Assembly: GCA_016763955.1 (NCBI GenBank)
Contig: JAESSU010000192.1
Location: 1 to 7,125 of the forward strand
Length of the DNA stretch: 7,125 nt
Direction: 5' to 3'
Origin: Phycisphaeraceae bacterium
Lineage (GTDB): Bacteria > Planctomycetota > Phycisphaerae > Phycisphaerales > Phycisphaeraceae
Both the position numbers and the translations under genes were made by a program. Position 1 is the first letter of the stretch, and each line of letters opens with the position of its first letter. Of this stretch, positions 1 through 6,929 are shown one piece after another. The notes under the pieces were generated by a model. The model saw nothing but the letters and a program-made list of their open reading frames with translations, searched no databases and was not told the DNA's origin.

Positions 1-1079
1 CCATCAAGCATTTGATTCCATGCGATATAGCGATACCCGCCACTGATGGTTTCAAACTCAAAGACGTTTTTATCTTTGTTAAGCTGCTTATCTTTTTTAA
101 GTGCAACATACTGTTCGGGTGTCGGGCCATAACGATCAAGCTCACCATTTCGGAAGGCAACCAAACGCGCATTGTCATCAAGAATCTCACGGTAGACCAC
201 ACGATCCAAAGCAGGTGAGACGCCCCAATATTTATCATTGCGAATCAATTCGATTTTGCCTTGACCGGGCTTCCATGTCGTGGGATCAACAGAGAGTTTA
301 TACGGGCCGCTGCCAAAGAGCAGGCCGGTGGATTCATTGAACTGTGCTTCGGTAAATTGGCTATAGAAATGCTTAGCTAAAATGGTCATACCAGCACAAA
401 TATCAAAGCCCTTAAAGTAAGGCTCCGCAAGAATAAAGGTCACTTGATGTGGCCCATTGGCGGTCACGGACTTGACCTTGTCGTAATAAGCTCGGTCACG
501 CGGGGCAGCCACCTTAGGGTTCATAATCCAGTTGTAGCTAAAGACAATATCGTCAGCTGTAAAAGGTTCACCATCAGAAAAAGTCACGCCCTCACGGAGC
601 TTAAAAATAATGGTTAGGCCGTCATCACTGACCGTCCAACGCTTAGCGAGCATCGGCTTCCAGTCTAAGGTATCGGGGTCACGTACAGCCAATGATTCCA
701 TGACATTCTCAGCAACCACGGACTGGTAGACATCCGAAGAAATCAGTGGCGTGAGCTTGCTAACTGTTTGTCCAAAAGGAAAGATGACCCAGTCGCCAGT
801 CGCATAATCTTTGTTGTGCATCGGAGCGCGAACGCGAGCAAAAGGATCAGCCTCATCGACTACTGCTAAAGGTTGCCCATTAGCTGTGATCTGCACGCCG
901 TTGGCTAATTTATTTGAGAGCTTAACAAGCTCGTCTTTTTGTGACTGTACTGCAAGCTTCACATCGCGTATTTCATCCCACTGCCGATCAAACTGAATGC
1001 TCACCAGCCAGAGACTTACGAGTATGGCCACGAGCAATAAGCAGATGACCCAATCCTTAAAACCAAAGCGGTTGTCCAT
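1..1079 (-). CDS. ABC transporter substrate-binding protein, family 5 (peptide/oligosaccharide type), 3' end outside window
   Basis: The reading frame is open from an ATG at 1079 to the left edge, giving 359 residues without the C-terminus. A good Shine-Dalgarno, AAGGA, lies 6 bases before this ATG and fixes the start. Residues 9-27 form one hydrophobic helix (core VICLLLVAILVSLWLV) with no lipobox cysteine. A polar, probably coiled-coil stretch follows (about 30-60), so the protein is likely anchored by an N-terminal helix and extends into the periplasm. The SBP_bac_5 fold is clear: LTPLISSDVYQSVVAENV near 108, KLREGVTFSDGEPFTADDIV near 160-180, a GSGPYKL motif, and YIAWNQ at the cut end, where the family normally continues into its second lobe. 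Known members capture oligopeptides, nickel or oligosaccharides and hand them to the permeases; the ligand here cannot be told. The gene follows a permease gene by 63 bases on the same strand. The family assignment is secure; the substrate is not. Confidence 0.9.
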   Translation of the reverse strand, partial: MDNRFGFKDWVICLLLVAILVSLWLVSIQFDRQWDEIRDVKLAVQSQKDELVKLSNKLANGVQITANGQPLAVVDEADPFARVRAPMHNKDYATGDWVIFPFGQTVSKLTPLISSDVYQSVVAENVMESLAVRDPDTLDWKPMLAKRWTVSDDGLTIIFKLREGVTFSDGEPFTADDIVFSYNWIMNPKVAAPRDRAYYDKVKSVTANGPHQVTFILAEPYFKGFDICAGMTILAKHFYSQFTEAQFNESTGLLFGSGPYKLSVDPTTWKPGQGKIELIRNDKYWGVSPALDRVVYREILDDNARLVAFRNGELDRYGPTPEQYVALKKDKQLNKDKNVFEFETISGGYRYIAWNQMLD

Positions 1080-1101
1080 GAACGATCCTTCAATGAAAAC
1101 T

Positions 1102-1117
1102 CAGTCGAATATGACTG
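1102..1117 (-). other. Small stem-loop between permease and binding-protein genes
   Basis: CAGTC and GACTG form a 5-base-pair stem around a 6-base loop. On the minus-strand transcript the stem is followed two bases later by UUUU. It sits in the 63-base gap between the permease stop and the binding-protein start. It is too weak for a confident terminator, but could be a leaky attenuator or an RNA-stability element. Binding proteins are commonly made in excess over permeases by such means. It may also be chance. Confidence 0.2.
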
Positions 1118-1142
1118 CGGTAATTGTAACGCAAAGCGCTGC

Positions 1143-2081
1143 TTAGCGGTGCTTTGATCGTGTCCTAGGATCAAGTTTGTCTCGCAAAGCATCGCCAATA
1201 AAATTCAGCCCCATAAGGGTCAACCCCAACAACGCGCATGGCCAAACCAATAACCACCAACGTGTAAACGAGCCGGTCAAACCAATGCTTGCCAGTTGCT
1301 CGGTTCCCAAAGCAGCCAGATTCCCCCAGCTTGGCAAAGGAGCCTGTACGCCGATCCCTAAAAAACTTAAGAATGACTCCTGCGAAATCGCATTGGGAAT
1401 GGTCAGCGTCGCATAAACCACAATCGGCCCGACCAGATTAGGCAAAAGATGACACCAAAACGTCCGCACCGGCCCGACACCACATGCACGAGCTGCCTCA
1501 ATAAAAGGACGCTCACGCAAACTTAGCACCTGCCCGCGAATCACCCGTGCCAAAGTCAACCAACTCACCCCCCCAATGGCAATGAGCAAGGTCACCAATT
1601 CTGAAAAATGAATCGCCAACGAGTCGGAGATGAAAAGCTTAGCTAAGCGTTCCATCATCGGCGACATTGCCAAATCCAAAAGCACCACCAACAAGATGTA
1701 AGGCAAACCAAAGAGCACATCCACAATCCGCATCATCAATGCATCAATCCGTCCCCCCGCATAACCCGCAACAGTCCCCCATGTCACGCCAATGCACACG
1801 GAGATCACCGCAGCACATAGTCCAATGCCCAGACTAATCGCCCCACCTAACAAACACCGCCACGTCATGGATCTGCCTAATCCGTCACTGCCAAGCCAAA
1901 ATAAACTGCCAGGCGATTGATGAATCTGACTGTAGTCCTGTGCGTTATAGTTCTGCCAAGACCAAGGCAACGTCACCAAACAAGGCAAAGCAATACCTAG
2001 CAGTAGCAATGTACCGATCCAACCCAAGCTCAATGGCCGCTTGCGAGCAGATGAATTTAAAACGGGCGTAATGGCTTGCAT
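1143..2081 (-). CDS. ABC transporter permease, OppC/DppC type
   Basis: This is an inner-membrane permease subunit of a peptide-type (BPD_transp_1) ABC importer, 312 residues from the chosen ATG, close to the usual OppC length. Visible marks are a first membrane helix at about 20-40, the family motif WLGSDGLGRS at 62-71 (usual form LGTDxLGRD), and the EAA loop that contacts the ATPase, with E195, A196, A197 and G201. A conserved C-terminal block LSFLGIGVQAPLPSWG follows. The segment between the helices near 136-162 looks longer than usual. An in-frame ATG at 2132 would add 17 residues, but they lack similarity to the family. An AGGAG lies 13-14 bases before the ATG at 2081, a long spacing, so the start is uncertain. 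The binding-protein gene follows on the same strand. The usual OppB partner does not precede it: the upstream neighbour is divergent. OppB and the ATPases must be elsewhere or beyond the left edge. The coding strand holds a run of seven G at 1568-1574. Confidence 0.9.
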   Translation of the reverse strand: MQAITPVLNSSARKRPLSLGWIGTLLLLGIALPCLVTLPWSWQNYNAQDYSQIHQSPGSLFWLGSDGLGRSMTWRCLLGGAISLGIGLCAAVISVCIGVTWGTVAGYAGGRIDALMMRIVDVLFGLPYILLVVLLDLAMSPMMERLAKLFISDSLAIHFSELVTLLIAIGGVSWLTLARVIRGQVLSLRERPFIEAARACGVGPVRTFWCHLLPNLVGPIVVYATLTIPNAISQESFLSFLGIGVQAPLPSWGNLAALGTEQLASIGLTGSFTRWWLLVWPCALLGLTLMGLNFIGDALRDKLDPRTRSKHR

Positions 2082-2163
2082 GAGGATATTGTACACTCCT
2101 GTAGACACAACGATGACAAGCCGTCCTGCCATGTTCTAGTACACAGAAGTTGCAGACAATCAG

Positions 2164-2191
2164 TTGACTTATTTTCAGAACATTTTAGACT
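2164..2191 (+). promoter_or_regulatory. Possible sigma-70-like promoter for the acyltransferase genes
   Basis: TTGACT (2164-2169) and TAGACT (2186-2191) are separated by 16 bases, resembling -35 and -10 boxes (5 of 6 and 4 of 6 consensus positions). Transcription would start near 2198, leaving a leader of about 130 bases before the ATG at 2328. On the opposite strand, TAAAAT (2182-2187) is a possible -10 box for the permease gene, but I find no matching -35. Promoter consensus in the probable host lineage is poorly known, so this is a weak call. Confidence 0.25.
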
Positions 2192-2192
2192 G

Positions 2193-2218
2193 CTTGATGC
2201 ATCATATGATGTATGAAG
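2193..2218. promoter_or_regulatory. Imperfect palindrome in the divergent promoter region, operator-like
   Basis: A perfect 12-base palindrome, CATCATATGATG (2200-2211), is extended on both sides by further paired bases. In total 22 of the 26 positions from 2193 to 2218 are symmetric. It lies between two divergent genes and directly downstream of the possible plus-strand promoter, where a dimeric repressor could block transcription in one or both directions. No regulator gene is present in the window. The symmetry is seen directly; the operator role is inferred from position. Confidence 0.35.
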
Positions 2219-2327
2219 TCTGCCACGATCCGCATCGATTAGGTATATTTCTGTGGCTAGCTTCCGAAAATTAACAAAACCCAATTCACCCCTGCATGAT
2301 TGTTCTGCGTTAGCAAGGTAAGACCAG

Positions 2328-3770
2328 ATGCTTTTCAATTCAATTGATTTTGCAATATTTCTACCTATTGTTTTTTTGCTCCACTGGTTTGTGCTAAGCA
2401 AGGACCTACGGGGTCAAAACCTTCTGCTACTTGGAGCTAGCTATACTTTCTATGGCTGGTGGGACTGGCGTTTTTTGTTTTTACTCGCAACTAGTTCTCT
2501 AGTCGATTTTATCATCGGCATCTATCTTGGGAAAACTAACCAGCCCTTCAAACGAAAACTTTTGCTACTGGCAAGCATTTGCGTCAACCTCGGATTCTTA
2601 GCCGGATTCAAGTACTTTAACTTCTTTGTTGAGAACTTTGCCGCCGCGTTCACGCTACTAGGCCACCCAATCGAGAACTCGATTACATTGAATATCATCC
2701 TACCAGTAGGAATCAGCTTTTATACTTTTCAAACGCTCAGCTATTCAATTGATGTTTATCGACGAAAACTCGAACCTACAAAAAACCTAATTGCTTTCAT
2801 GGCCTTTGTAAGCTTCTTTCCACAACTTGTCGCAGGGCCCATTGAACGGGCAACCCACCTTCTGCCTCAATTTTCACAACAGCGGCGTTTTGAATACCAT
2901 GCAGCTGTGGACGGGATGCGGCAGATCCTTTGGGGACTATTTAAGAAAGTCGTGATTGCTGATAATTGTGCTATCTATGTCAACGACATTTTCGCACATC
3001 ACACAACCTATACGGGGAGCACCCTGCTACTGGGCTCTATCTTTTTTGCATTTCAAATCTATGCTGATTTTTCAGGCTATTCCGACATCGCCATCGGAAC
3101 CTCAAAGCTCTTTGGTATCAATTTAAAGCGCAACTTTGCCAACCCCTATTTTTCTCGAGACATGGCTGAATTTTGGCGCCGCTGGCACATTTCCCTCTCA
3201 ACATGGTTCCGAGACTATGTCTACATACCACTAGGCGGCAGCCGTGGCAGTCCCTGGACCAGCGTCCGTCATATTTTTATCATCTTCATCGTCAGCGGAT
3301 TTTGGCATGGTGCAAACTGGACATTTATCGTCTGGGGGGCACTCAACGCAATATACTTTTTACCGCTATTGCTACTCAAAAGAAACCGTATTCACACAGG
3401 CCATATCGTAGCTCAAGGTAACTGGTTCCCATCCGTATCGGAAACGGTTCAGATGTCCACCACCTTCTTGCTCACAGTACTCGCATGGGTATTCTTTAGA
3501 GCCGAATCTGTCACACAAGCTTTGTCTATTTTAAGACGTATTTTCTCACCATCACTGTTCACACAACCCAACGTATTACCTATCAGACTCCTAGTTTTCA
3601 TTGGAACACTGGTGACCATTGAATGGGTCCAAAGAGAAAAACAACATGCCTTACAACTGGATTCCGTTGTCTTGCCCCGTGGCGCTCGTTGGCTGGTCTA
3701 TTACACTCTGATCTTGGTGGTATATGTGTACGGCGGATCACAACAAAGTTTCATATACTTCCAATTCTAA
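2328..3770 (+). CDS. MBOAT family O-acyltransferase (AlgI/DltB-like)
   Basis: This 480-residue polytopic membrane protein belongs to the AlgI/DltB branch of the MBOAT family. Characterised members move acetyl or other acyl groups across the inner membrane for attachment to alginate, cellulose or teichoic acids. The N-terminus (MLFNSIDFAIFLPIVFLLHW) and the C-terminal ending FIYFQF are typical of AlgI-like proteins. Other marks are LPVGISFYTFQTLSYSIDVY at about 124-144, PQLVAGPIER near 166, FSGYSDIAIG, and the conserved core FWRRWHISLSTWFRDY with H287. The invariant MBOAT histidine is H327 in SGFWHGANW. All the expected catalytic-tunnel residues I can judge are intact. AAGG lies 9 bases before the ATG and supports this start. 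The SGNH gene follows after 10 bases, so the two are almost surely co-transcribed. The acyl donor and the acceptor polymer cannot be told from sequence. No alginate or cellulose synthase gene accompanies it. Confidence 0.95.
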   Translation: MLFNSIDFAIFLPIVFLLHWFVLSKDLRGQNLLLLGASYTFYGWWDWRFLFLLATSSLVDFIIGIYLGKTNQPFKRKLLLLASICVNLGFLAGFKYFNFFVENFAAAFTLLGHPIENSITLNIILPVGISFYTFQTLSYSIDVYRRKLEPTKNLIAFMAFVSFFPQLVAGPIERATHLLPQFSQQRRFEYHAAVDGMRQILWGLFKKVVIADNCAIYVNDIFAHHTTYTGSTLLLGSIFFAFQIYADFSGYSDIAIGTSKLFGINLKRNFANPYFSRDMAEFWRRWHISLSTWFRDYVYIPLGGSRGSPWTSVRHIFIIFIVSGFWHGANWTFIVWGALNAIYFLPLLLLKRNRIHTGHIVAQGNWFPSVSETVQMSTTFLLTVLAWVFFRAESVTQALSILRRIFSPSLFTQPNVLPIRLLVFIGTLVTIEWVQREKQHALQLDSVVLPRGARWLVYYTLILVVYVYGGSQQSFIYFQF

Positions 3771-3775
3771 AAGGA
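3771..3775 (+). promoter_or_regulatory. Ribosome binding site choosing among three adjacent ATG codons
   Basis: AAGGA follows the acyltransferase stop codon immediately and overlaps the first of three consecutive in-frame ATG codons (3775, 3778, 3781). Only the third, at 3781, has a normal 5-base spacing. A longer frame beginning at 3724 lies inside the previous gene and its first 17 codons read as polar, non-conserved sequence, so it is unlikely to be used. Stop and start are close enough for translational coupling. Confidence 0.6.
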
Positions 3776-3780
3776 TGATG

Positions 3781-4845
3781 ATGCAGACATTTCTAAAAAA
3801 ACTCATCCTGTTTCTGGCCATACCGATCATCATTTTGTTCATCGTTGAAAACTATCTACCAGCAACACTTTTCACATTCCGAGCGTGGGAAGCACTAGCG
3901 GTACGAAAAAGCAAATATTTCACAGGCCAATTCTACCCCAATACTTCATGCAGTATGATTGAAGAAGGCGACCTCGCACCCCACACGCCATTAGCCGTAA
4001 AGAAAAAAGTTTTCTGGAAGATTGATGAAATTGGATTTCGCAATGATCAATATATTCCTGAGCCGGACGTCTTGATCATTGGCGATTCAAATACCGTAGG
4101 CAGTGGCATGAGTCAGGAAGAAACACTAACCGCAAGACTAAAACAACTCACAAATCTCAAAGTCTACAACATTGCCCCTGCGGGCATTAATCAATATACG
4201 GAACTCAGAAATGACGCTCTGTTTCTTTCCCCCAAAACGGTTGTCTTCTCATGTATTGAACGCAGCATTCTAGGTCTCGCCCCATGCGAAGCAGATGCAA
4301 AAATAAAGTATCACTTTATTCAACACAATCCAATTGCAAAATTCATCATGCCTTGGATCGACAGACTCTACAAAGCTAAAAGCCTTCACTATTTAGCTGC
4401 ACGCGCCCAACCTCTCACGCACAAAGGGATTTTATCAACCCATAACAAAAGGTTTCTATATCTCCAAGGGCATGGTGCCCAGATTCAACCCAGCGAAAAA
4501 AACTACCAATGCGCGGTAAAATTAATTACCAGCTACAAAACATACTTTAACAGCATTGGCTGTCGCTTTATTTTCTTGCCTATTCCCAATAAAGAAACCA
4601 TCTACTGGGAATGGCTAGATTTAAAAGAACAACCCAAATTTTTCCAAAACCTTACGGCACTATTAAAAGAAAATGGGATTGAAACCGTTGATACCCTCAA
4701 GCTCTTTAACGTACTTAAAGAAGACGGAACCATGCCCTACCACATGGATGATTCACACTGGAACCAAGCGGGGGTCCAAAGCGCCGCAAAAGCTCTCGCT
4801 TCAATGTTAAATCAAGCCCCCGATATAACCCTACCTGCAAACTGA
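3781..4845 (+). CDS. SGNH/AlgX-like protein, probable polysaccharide O-acetylation partner
   Basis: This 354-residue protein has an N-terminal hydrophobic helix (about 5-25, core LILFLAIPIIILFIV) that would anchor it in the inner membrane with the rest outside the cytoplasm. The extracytoplasmic part has an SGNH-hydrolase layout. The nucleophile block is VLIIGDSNTVGSG with S103. The C-terminal Asp-His block is DDSHWNQAG, with D324 and H326, followed by a helix. This GDSN plus DxHW pairing is that of AlgJ/AlgX/PatB-type acetyltransferases and related esterases, which accept acyl groups delivered by an MBOAT and transfer them to a polysaccharide. The gene directly follows an MBOAT gene by 10 bases, which supports a two-protein acyl-transfer system. 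By eye the gene is AT-richer than the permease region (a sampled 60-base line near 4321 is about 38% GC, one near 1561 about 48%). An esterase role is the main alternative. The substrate is unknown. Confidence 0.85.
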   Translation: MQTFLKKLILFLAIPIIILFIVENYLPATLFTFRAWEALAVRKSKYFTGQFYPNTSCSMIEEGDLAPHTPLAVKKKVFWKIDEIGFRNDQYIPEPDVLIIGDSNTVGSGMSQEETLTARLKQLTNLKVYNIAPAGINQYTELRNDALFLSPKTVVFSCIERSILGLAPCEADAKIKYHFIQHNPIAKFIMPWIDRLYKAKSLHYLAARAQPLTHKGILSTHNKRFLYLQGHGAQIQPSEKNYQCAVKLITSYKTYFNSIGCRFIFLPIPNKETIYWEWLDLKEQPKFFQNLTALLKENGIETVDTLKLFNVLKEDGTMPYHMDDSHWNQAGVQSAAKALASMLNQAPDITLPAN

Positions 4846-4870
4846 ATCTCTATATTCAAATACAAATACC

Positions 4871-5632
4871 TCACCGGCGATGCAATTCCAACATCGTCAT
4901 CGACAATGGCTTGCATGTAAAACGTGTGAGTTGGTCCTTGGTAAGACTTTCTCCATCTGTCGTTTGACTGACTTGTGTTAGCGTTGGCGAATTGGCTGCG
5001 GCCAGTGACGGGCCGGTGACTTGCCAATATTGGCCAGAGTTTGCAGTAAATCCGTTGATATTAAGGTTCACAGCAATGCTATCCGTCTGATGTTTGTTCA
5101 TCAGCATAACATACAGTTTTTTTCCATCATCACTTTGGGCAGCAGTTGAAGTAAGGGCTTGATAAGCTGGAAAATGTCCGCCGGTGTAAGGGAACACTTT
5201 AATATTTCGGATGATCAACTTGCCGGTGATGTTTTTGTTTTCGATATTAAGTCGCGCAAGTAAACCCAAACGAGTCGTATCAGCTAAGGGGCGATAGGCT
5301 CCGACAACCGTATGCCATTGGTCTGAAAAGTTGGTCAGTGACAGGGCCATTGCGGAATGCGTTTTGCTCCAGCCGCGTGCATCTTCCACACCCATGCCAA
5401 TGTGATCAGGAAAATCGCTTCCGGGCGCACGTTCAAATTTCATTTCACAGGTCACGCGGTACTCGCTAGCATCGTACTTGAGAATGTCAGCCGGGATATC
5501 GAACTTGGCAAAACTCGGGTACAAGAGCTTGCTTCTGCCATTTAGCTTCATTGTGAACACACCTTCACTAGACAACTCCCAATGTAGATCATCCCCATGC
5601 GGGGATGGCTGTAAACAAGCTCTTATCTCCAA
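4871..5632 (-). CDS. C-terminal part of the split GH51-like glycosidase: lectin-like insert plus C-terminal beta domain
   Basis: This frame is open from a TTG at 5632 to TGA at 4871 (253 codons) and overlaps the catalytic frame by 44 bases in the +1 register. Its first 14 or so residues are an out-of-frame reading of the catalytic gene and look unnatural. From HGDDLHWEL onward it reads as protein. Residues about 15-150 look like a beta-sandwich carbohydrate-binding domain (alternating strands, GVEDARGWSKTHSAMALSL, LIIRNIKVFPY). Residues about 153-253 match the end of GH51 arabinofuranosidases: DDGKKLYVMLMNK, an NS pair, and the closing PLSMTMLELHRR. It has no signal peptide and no catalytic residues, so it makes little sense alone. 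An internal ATG at 5551 has only a weak GAAGG upstream. It is most likely the downstream half of the 5589-6920 gene, separated by a one-base indel or joined by +1 frameshifting. The last 109 bases of homologous sequence recur at the right edge. Confidence 0.8.
   Translation of the reverse strand: MEIRACLQPSPHGDDLHWELSSEGVFTMKLNGRSKLLYPSFAKFDIPADILKYDASEYRVTCEMKFERAPGSDFPDHIGMGVEDARGWSKTHSAMALSLTNFSDQWHTVVGAYRPLADTTRLGLLARLNIENKNITGKLIIRNIKVFPYTGGHFPAYQALTSTAAQSDDGKKLYVMLMNKHQTDSIAVNLNINGFTANSGQYWQVTGPSLAAANSPTLTQVSQTTDGESLTKDQLTRFTCKPLSMTMLELHRR
4881..4989. repeat. 109-base perfect direct repeat, copy 1
   Basis: This stretch is identical, base for base, to 7017-7125 and in the same orientation. 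It encodes the last residues of the glycosidase C-terminal domain up to the histidine before the final arginines. The identity begins sharply at the stop-codon end and continues to the window edge in the other copy, so its true length is unknown and at least 109 bases. Confidence 0.97.
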
Positions 5633-6920
5633 TGGGTCGACTTAGCTGACGTGTTGTACCTTGGGCATTCATCGTGCGCAAAAATGCGCGGGCATCGATC
5701 GTCGGGCTATCCTCCACTGTGGTCTTAAGTAGTTGGCCGGCAAAATGCTCTGCCCAGAGATGCAAAAGCAAATACGCAGGATGGTTCACTAAATGATCAT
5801 CATCCATGCCTTGCACCATGGCAAAATGGCCGTTGAGATAATGCCAATAATTTGCCAGCATGATATTGTGTTCGGGCTTGAGCATCACTCGCACAAAGTC
5901 CGAAGAATGCAACGCCCCAGCGTAACTAAAGCGATAAGGATTGCCGACAAAAGAGGTATTGAACTCGGTCATAGCAATGGGAATTTGCCGCCCCGTACTT
6001 TGTAAAATCATATCATTGAGATTACTCAACCAATCTTCAATCTGCTCAGTAGCCGCCATACAAGCATTGAGAATACGGGCTTCTTGGTCGTTCTGAGCAT
6101 TGCCGCGATAACTCACCGCATAGGCATGCACAATAACGAAATCGGCCTGCTTGCCAACCTTTTCCATAAGCTCCAGATTCCAGGGATCATCAGCACCACG
6201 TTCCCCATAGTTAGCCAGAACAAGCCCAAGTTGTACCGATGGATCGACAGCCTTAATCGCCTTTTGAACTTCTAGGTAAAAATCGCCGTAGCTCTGAGCC
6301 GAGTGAAGACCACGCCCCCTGCCCGAGAGTTTTTTGATCCATGTTTCATTACCTAGTTCAAAAAATTGCACACCATAAGGCTCTGCATAACCATCTGCCT
6401 TACGTTTAATCGCCCATGGATATTGTGCCGTTGCTGGCATATTCAGATATTCCACCATCTGAGCAATATCCTGCGACGTGGTGATATATTCAGATAGAAC
6501 AATCTGGGCCTCAGCGCCAACGGCCTTGCAAATGGACATATATTCATTTAGACCGAACTGAAAATTCGGCCGGCTGGAAACCAGGCCAATGGTTTTCTTC
6601 CAATCATGCCCTTGCGAATTAAGACCACCGGGGTAACGTAATACTGGCGGGCGAAGGGCTTTGAGTAATGCTAGCGCGTTGGGTTTAGGCTCACGTAACG
6701 TGGGGTCCCAAAGACCTTCAGATTCGTTACAAATAAACGAATCGTGCTGTGTGCTAAAGACATCCTTACGATCCGCACCCCGCACAACCTGCCCGAGCAC
6801 CATCGTGTTCACCGGGCCAAGCGTCTGAGAGGCATCAATCTGGACCGTCACACTCTGAGCTTTAAGTAGACTCGTGACACACAATACAACCAATATCCAT
6901 TGGCATAACATTCGTTTCAT
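5589..6920 (-). CDS. GH51-like glycoside hydrolase (probable alpha-L-arabinofuranosidase), secreted, catalytic part ending at a frameshift
   Basis: This is a secreted clan GH-A hydrolase, most like GH51 alpha-L-arabinofuranosidases, which remove arabinose side chains from plant or algal polysaccharides. From the ATG at 6920 it has 443 residues. Residues 1-21 are a signal peptide (MKRMLCQWILVVLCVTSLLKA, with cleavage likely before Q22). PPVLRYPGG is at 91-99, followed by W and RP residues typical of GH51. GNETW places the acid/base at E192, and MTEFN places the nucleophile at E319, the normal spacing for the clan. DSPTI marks the start of the C-terminal beta region. The frame then stops at 5589 before that domain is complete. 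The missing part continues in the next frame (4871-5632), and removing one base would give 682 residues. An ATG at 6935 is also in frame but overlaps the ribosome binding site of the chosen start. A near-identical gene ends 86 bases upstream. Substrate is inferred from family only. Confidence 0.85.
   Translation of the reverse strand: MKRMLCQWILVVLCVTSLLKAQSVTVQIDASQTLGPVNTMVLGQVVRGADRKDVFSTQHDSFICNESEGLWDPTLREPKPNALALLKALRPPVLRYPGGLNSQGHDWKKTIGLVSSRPNFQFGLNEYMSICKAVGAEAQIVLSEYITTSQDIAQMVEYLNMPATAQYPWAIKRKADGYAEPYGVQFFELGNETWIKKLSGRGRGLHSAQSYGDFYLEVQKAIKAVDPSVQLGLVLANYGERGADDPWNLELMEKVGKQADFVIVHAYAVSYRGNAQNDQEARILNACMAATEQIEDWLSNLNDMILQSTGRQIPIAMTEFNTSFVGNPYRFSYAGALHSSDFVRVMLKPEHNIMLANYWHYLNGHFAMVQGMDDDHLVNHPAYLLLHLWAEHFAGQLLKTTVEDSPTIDARAFLRTMNAQGTTRQLSRPIGDKSLFTAIPAWG
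5590..5607 (-). other. Frameshift point with GC-rich hairpin in the glycosidase gene
   Basis: On the coding strand CATCCCC, a GCAT loop and GGGGATG form a perfect 7-base-pair hairpin exactly where the catalytic frame passes into the C-terminal frame. The in-frame codons are ATC CCC GCA TGG GGA TGA. Reading one base further on, or deleting one C of the CCCC run, gives I-P-H-G-D-D-L-H-W-E, which flows smoothly into the lectin-like domain. Strong hairpins next to homopolymers favour replication slippage and sequencing error. CCC-N is also a known +1 slip site for proline tRNA, so recoding is possible but less likely. Confidence 0.65.
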
Positions 6921-6929
6921 ATTTAACGA

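Noticed and set aside
2070..2082. A 13-base match (AATGGCTTGCATG) between the permease start and the glycosidase 3' ends
   Set aside because: Isolated short identity in different coding contexts without flanking similarity; chance is the simplest explanation.
2057..2401. A 114-codon minus-strand open frame spanning the divergent intergenic region
   Set aside because: It overlaps the 5' ends of both the permease and the acyltransferase genes, has a low-complexity, cysteine- and serine-rich composition and no family features. It would also destroy the natural divergent promoter region.
3724..3780. Upstream ATG that would extend the SGNH protein by 19 residues
   Set aside because: It lies inside the acyltransferase gene, adds polar sequence before the membrane anchor and lacks a ribosome binding site, while the ATG at 3781 has one at proper spacing.
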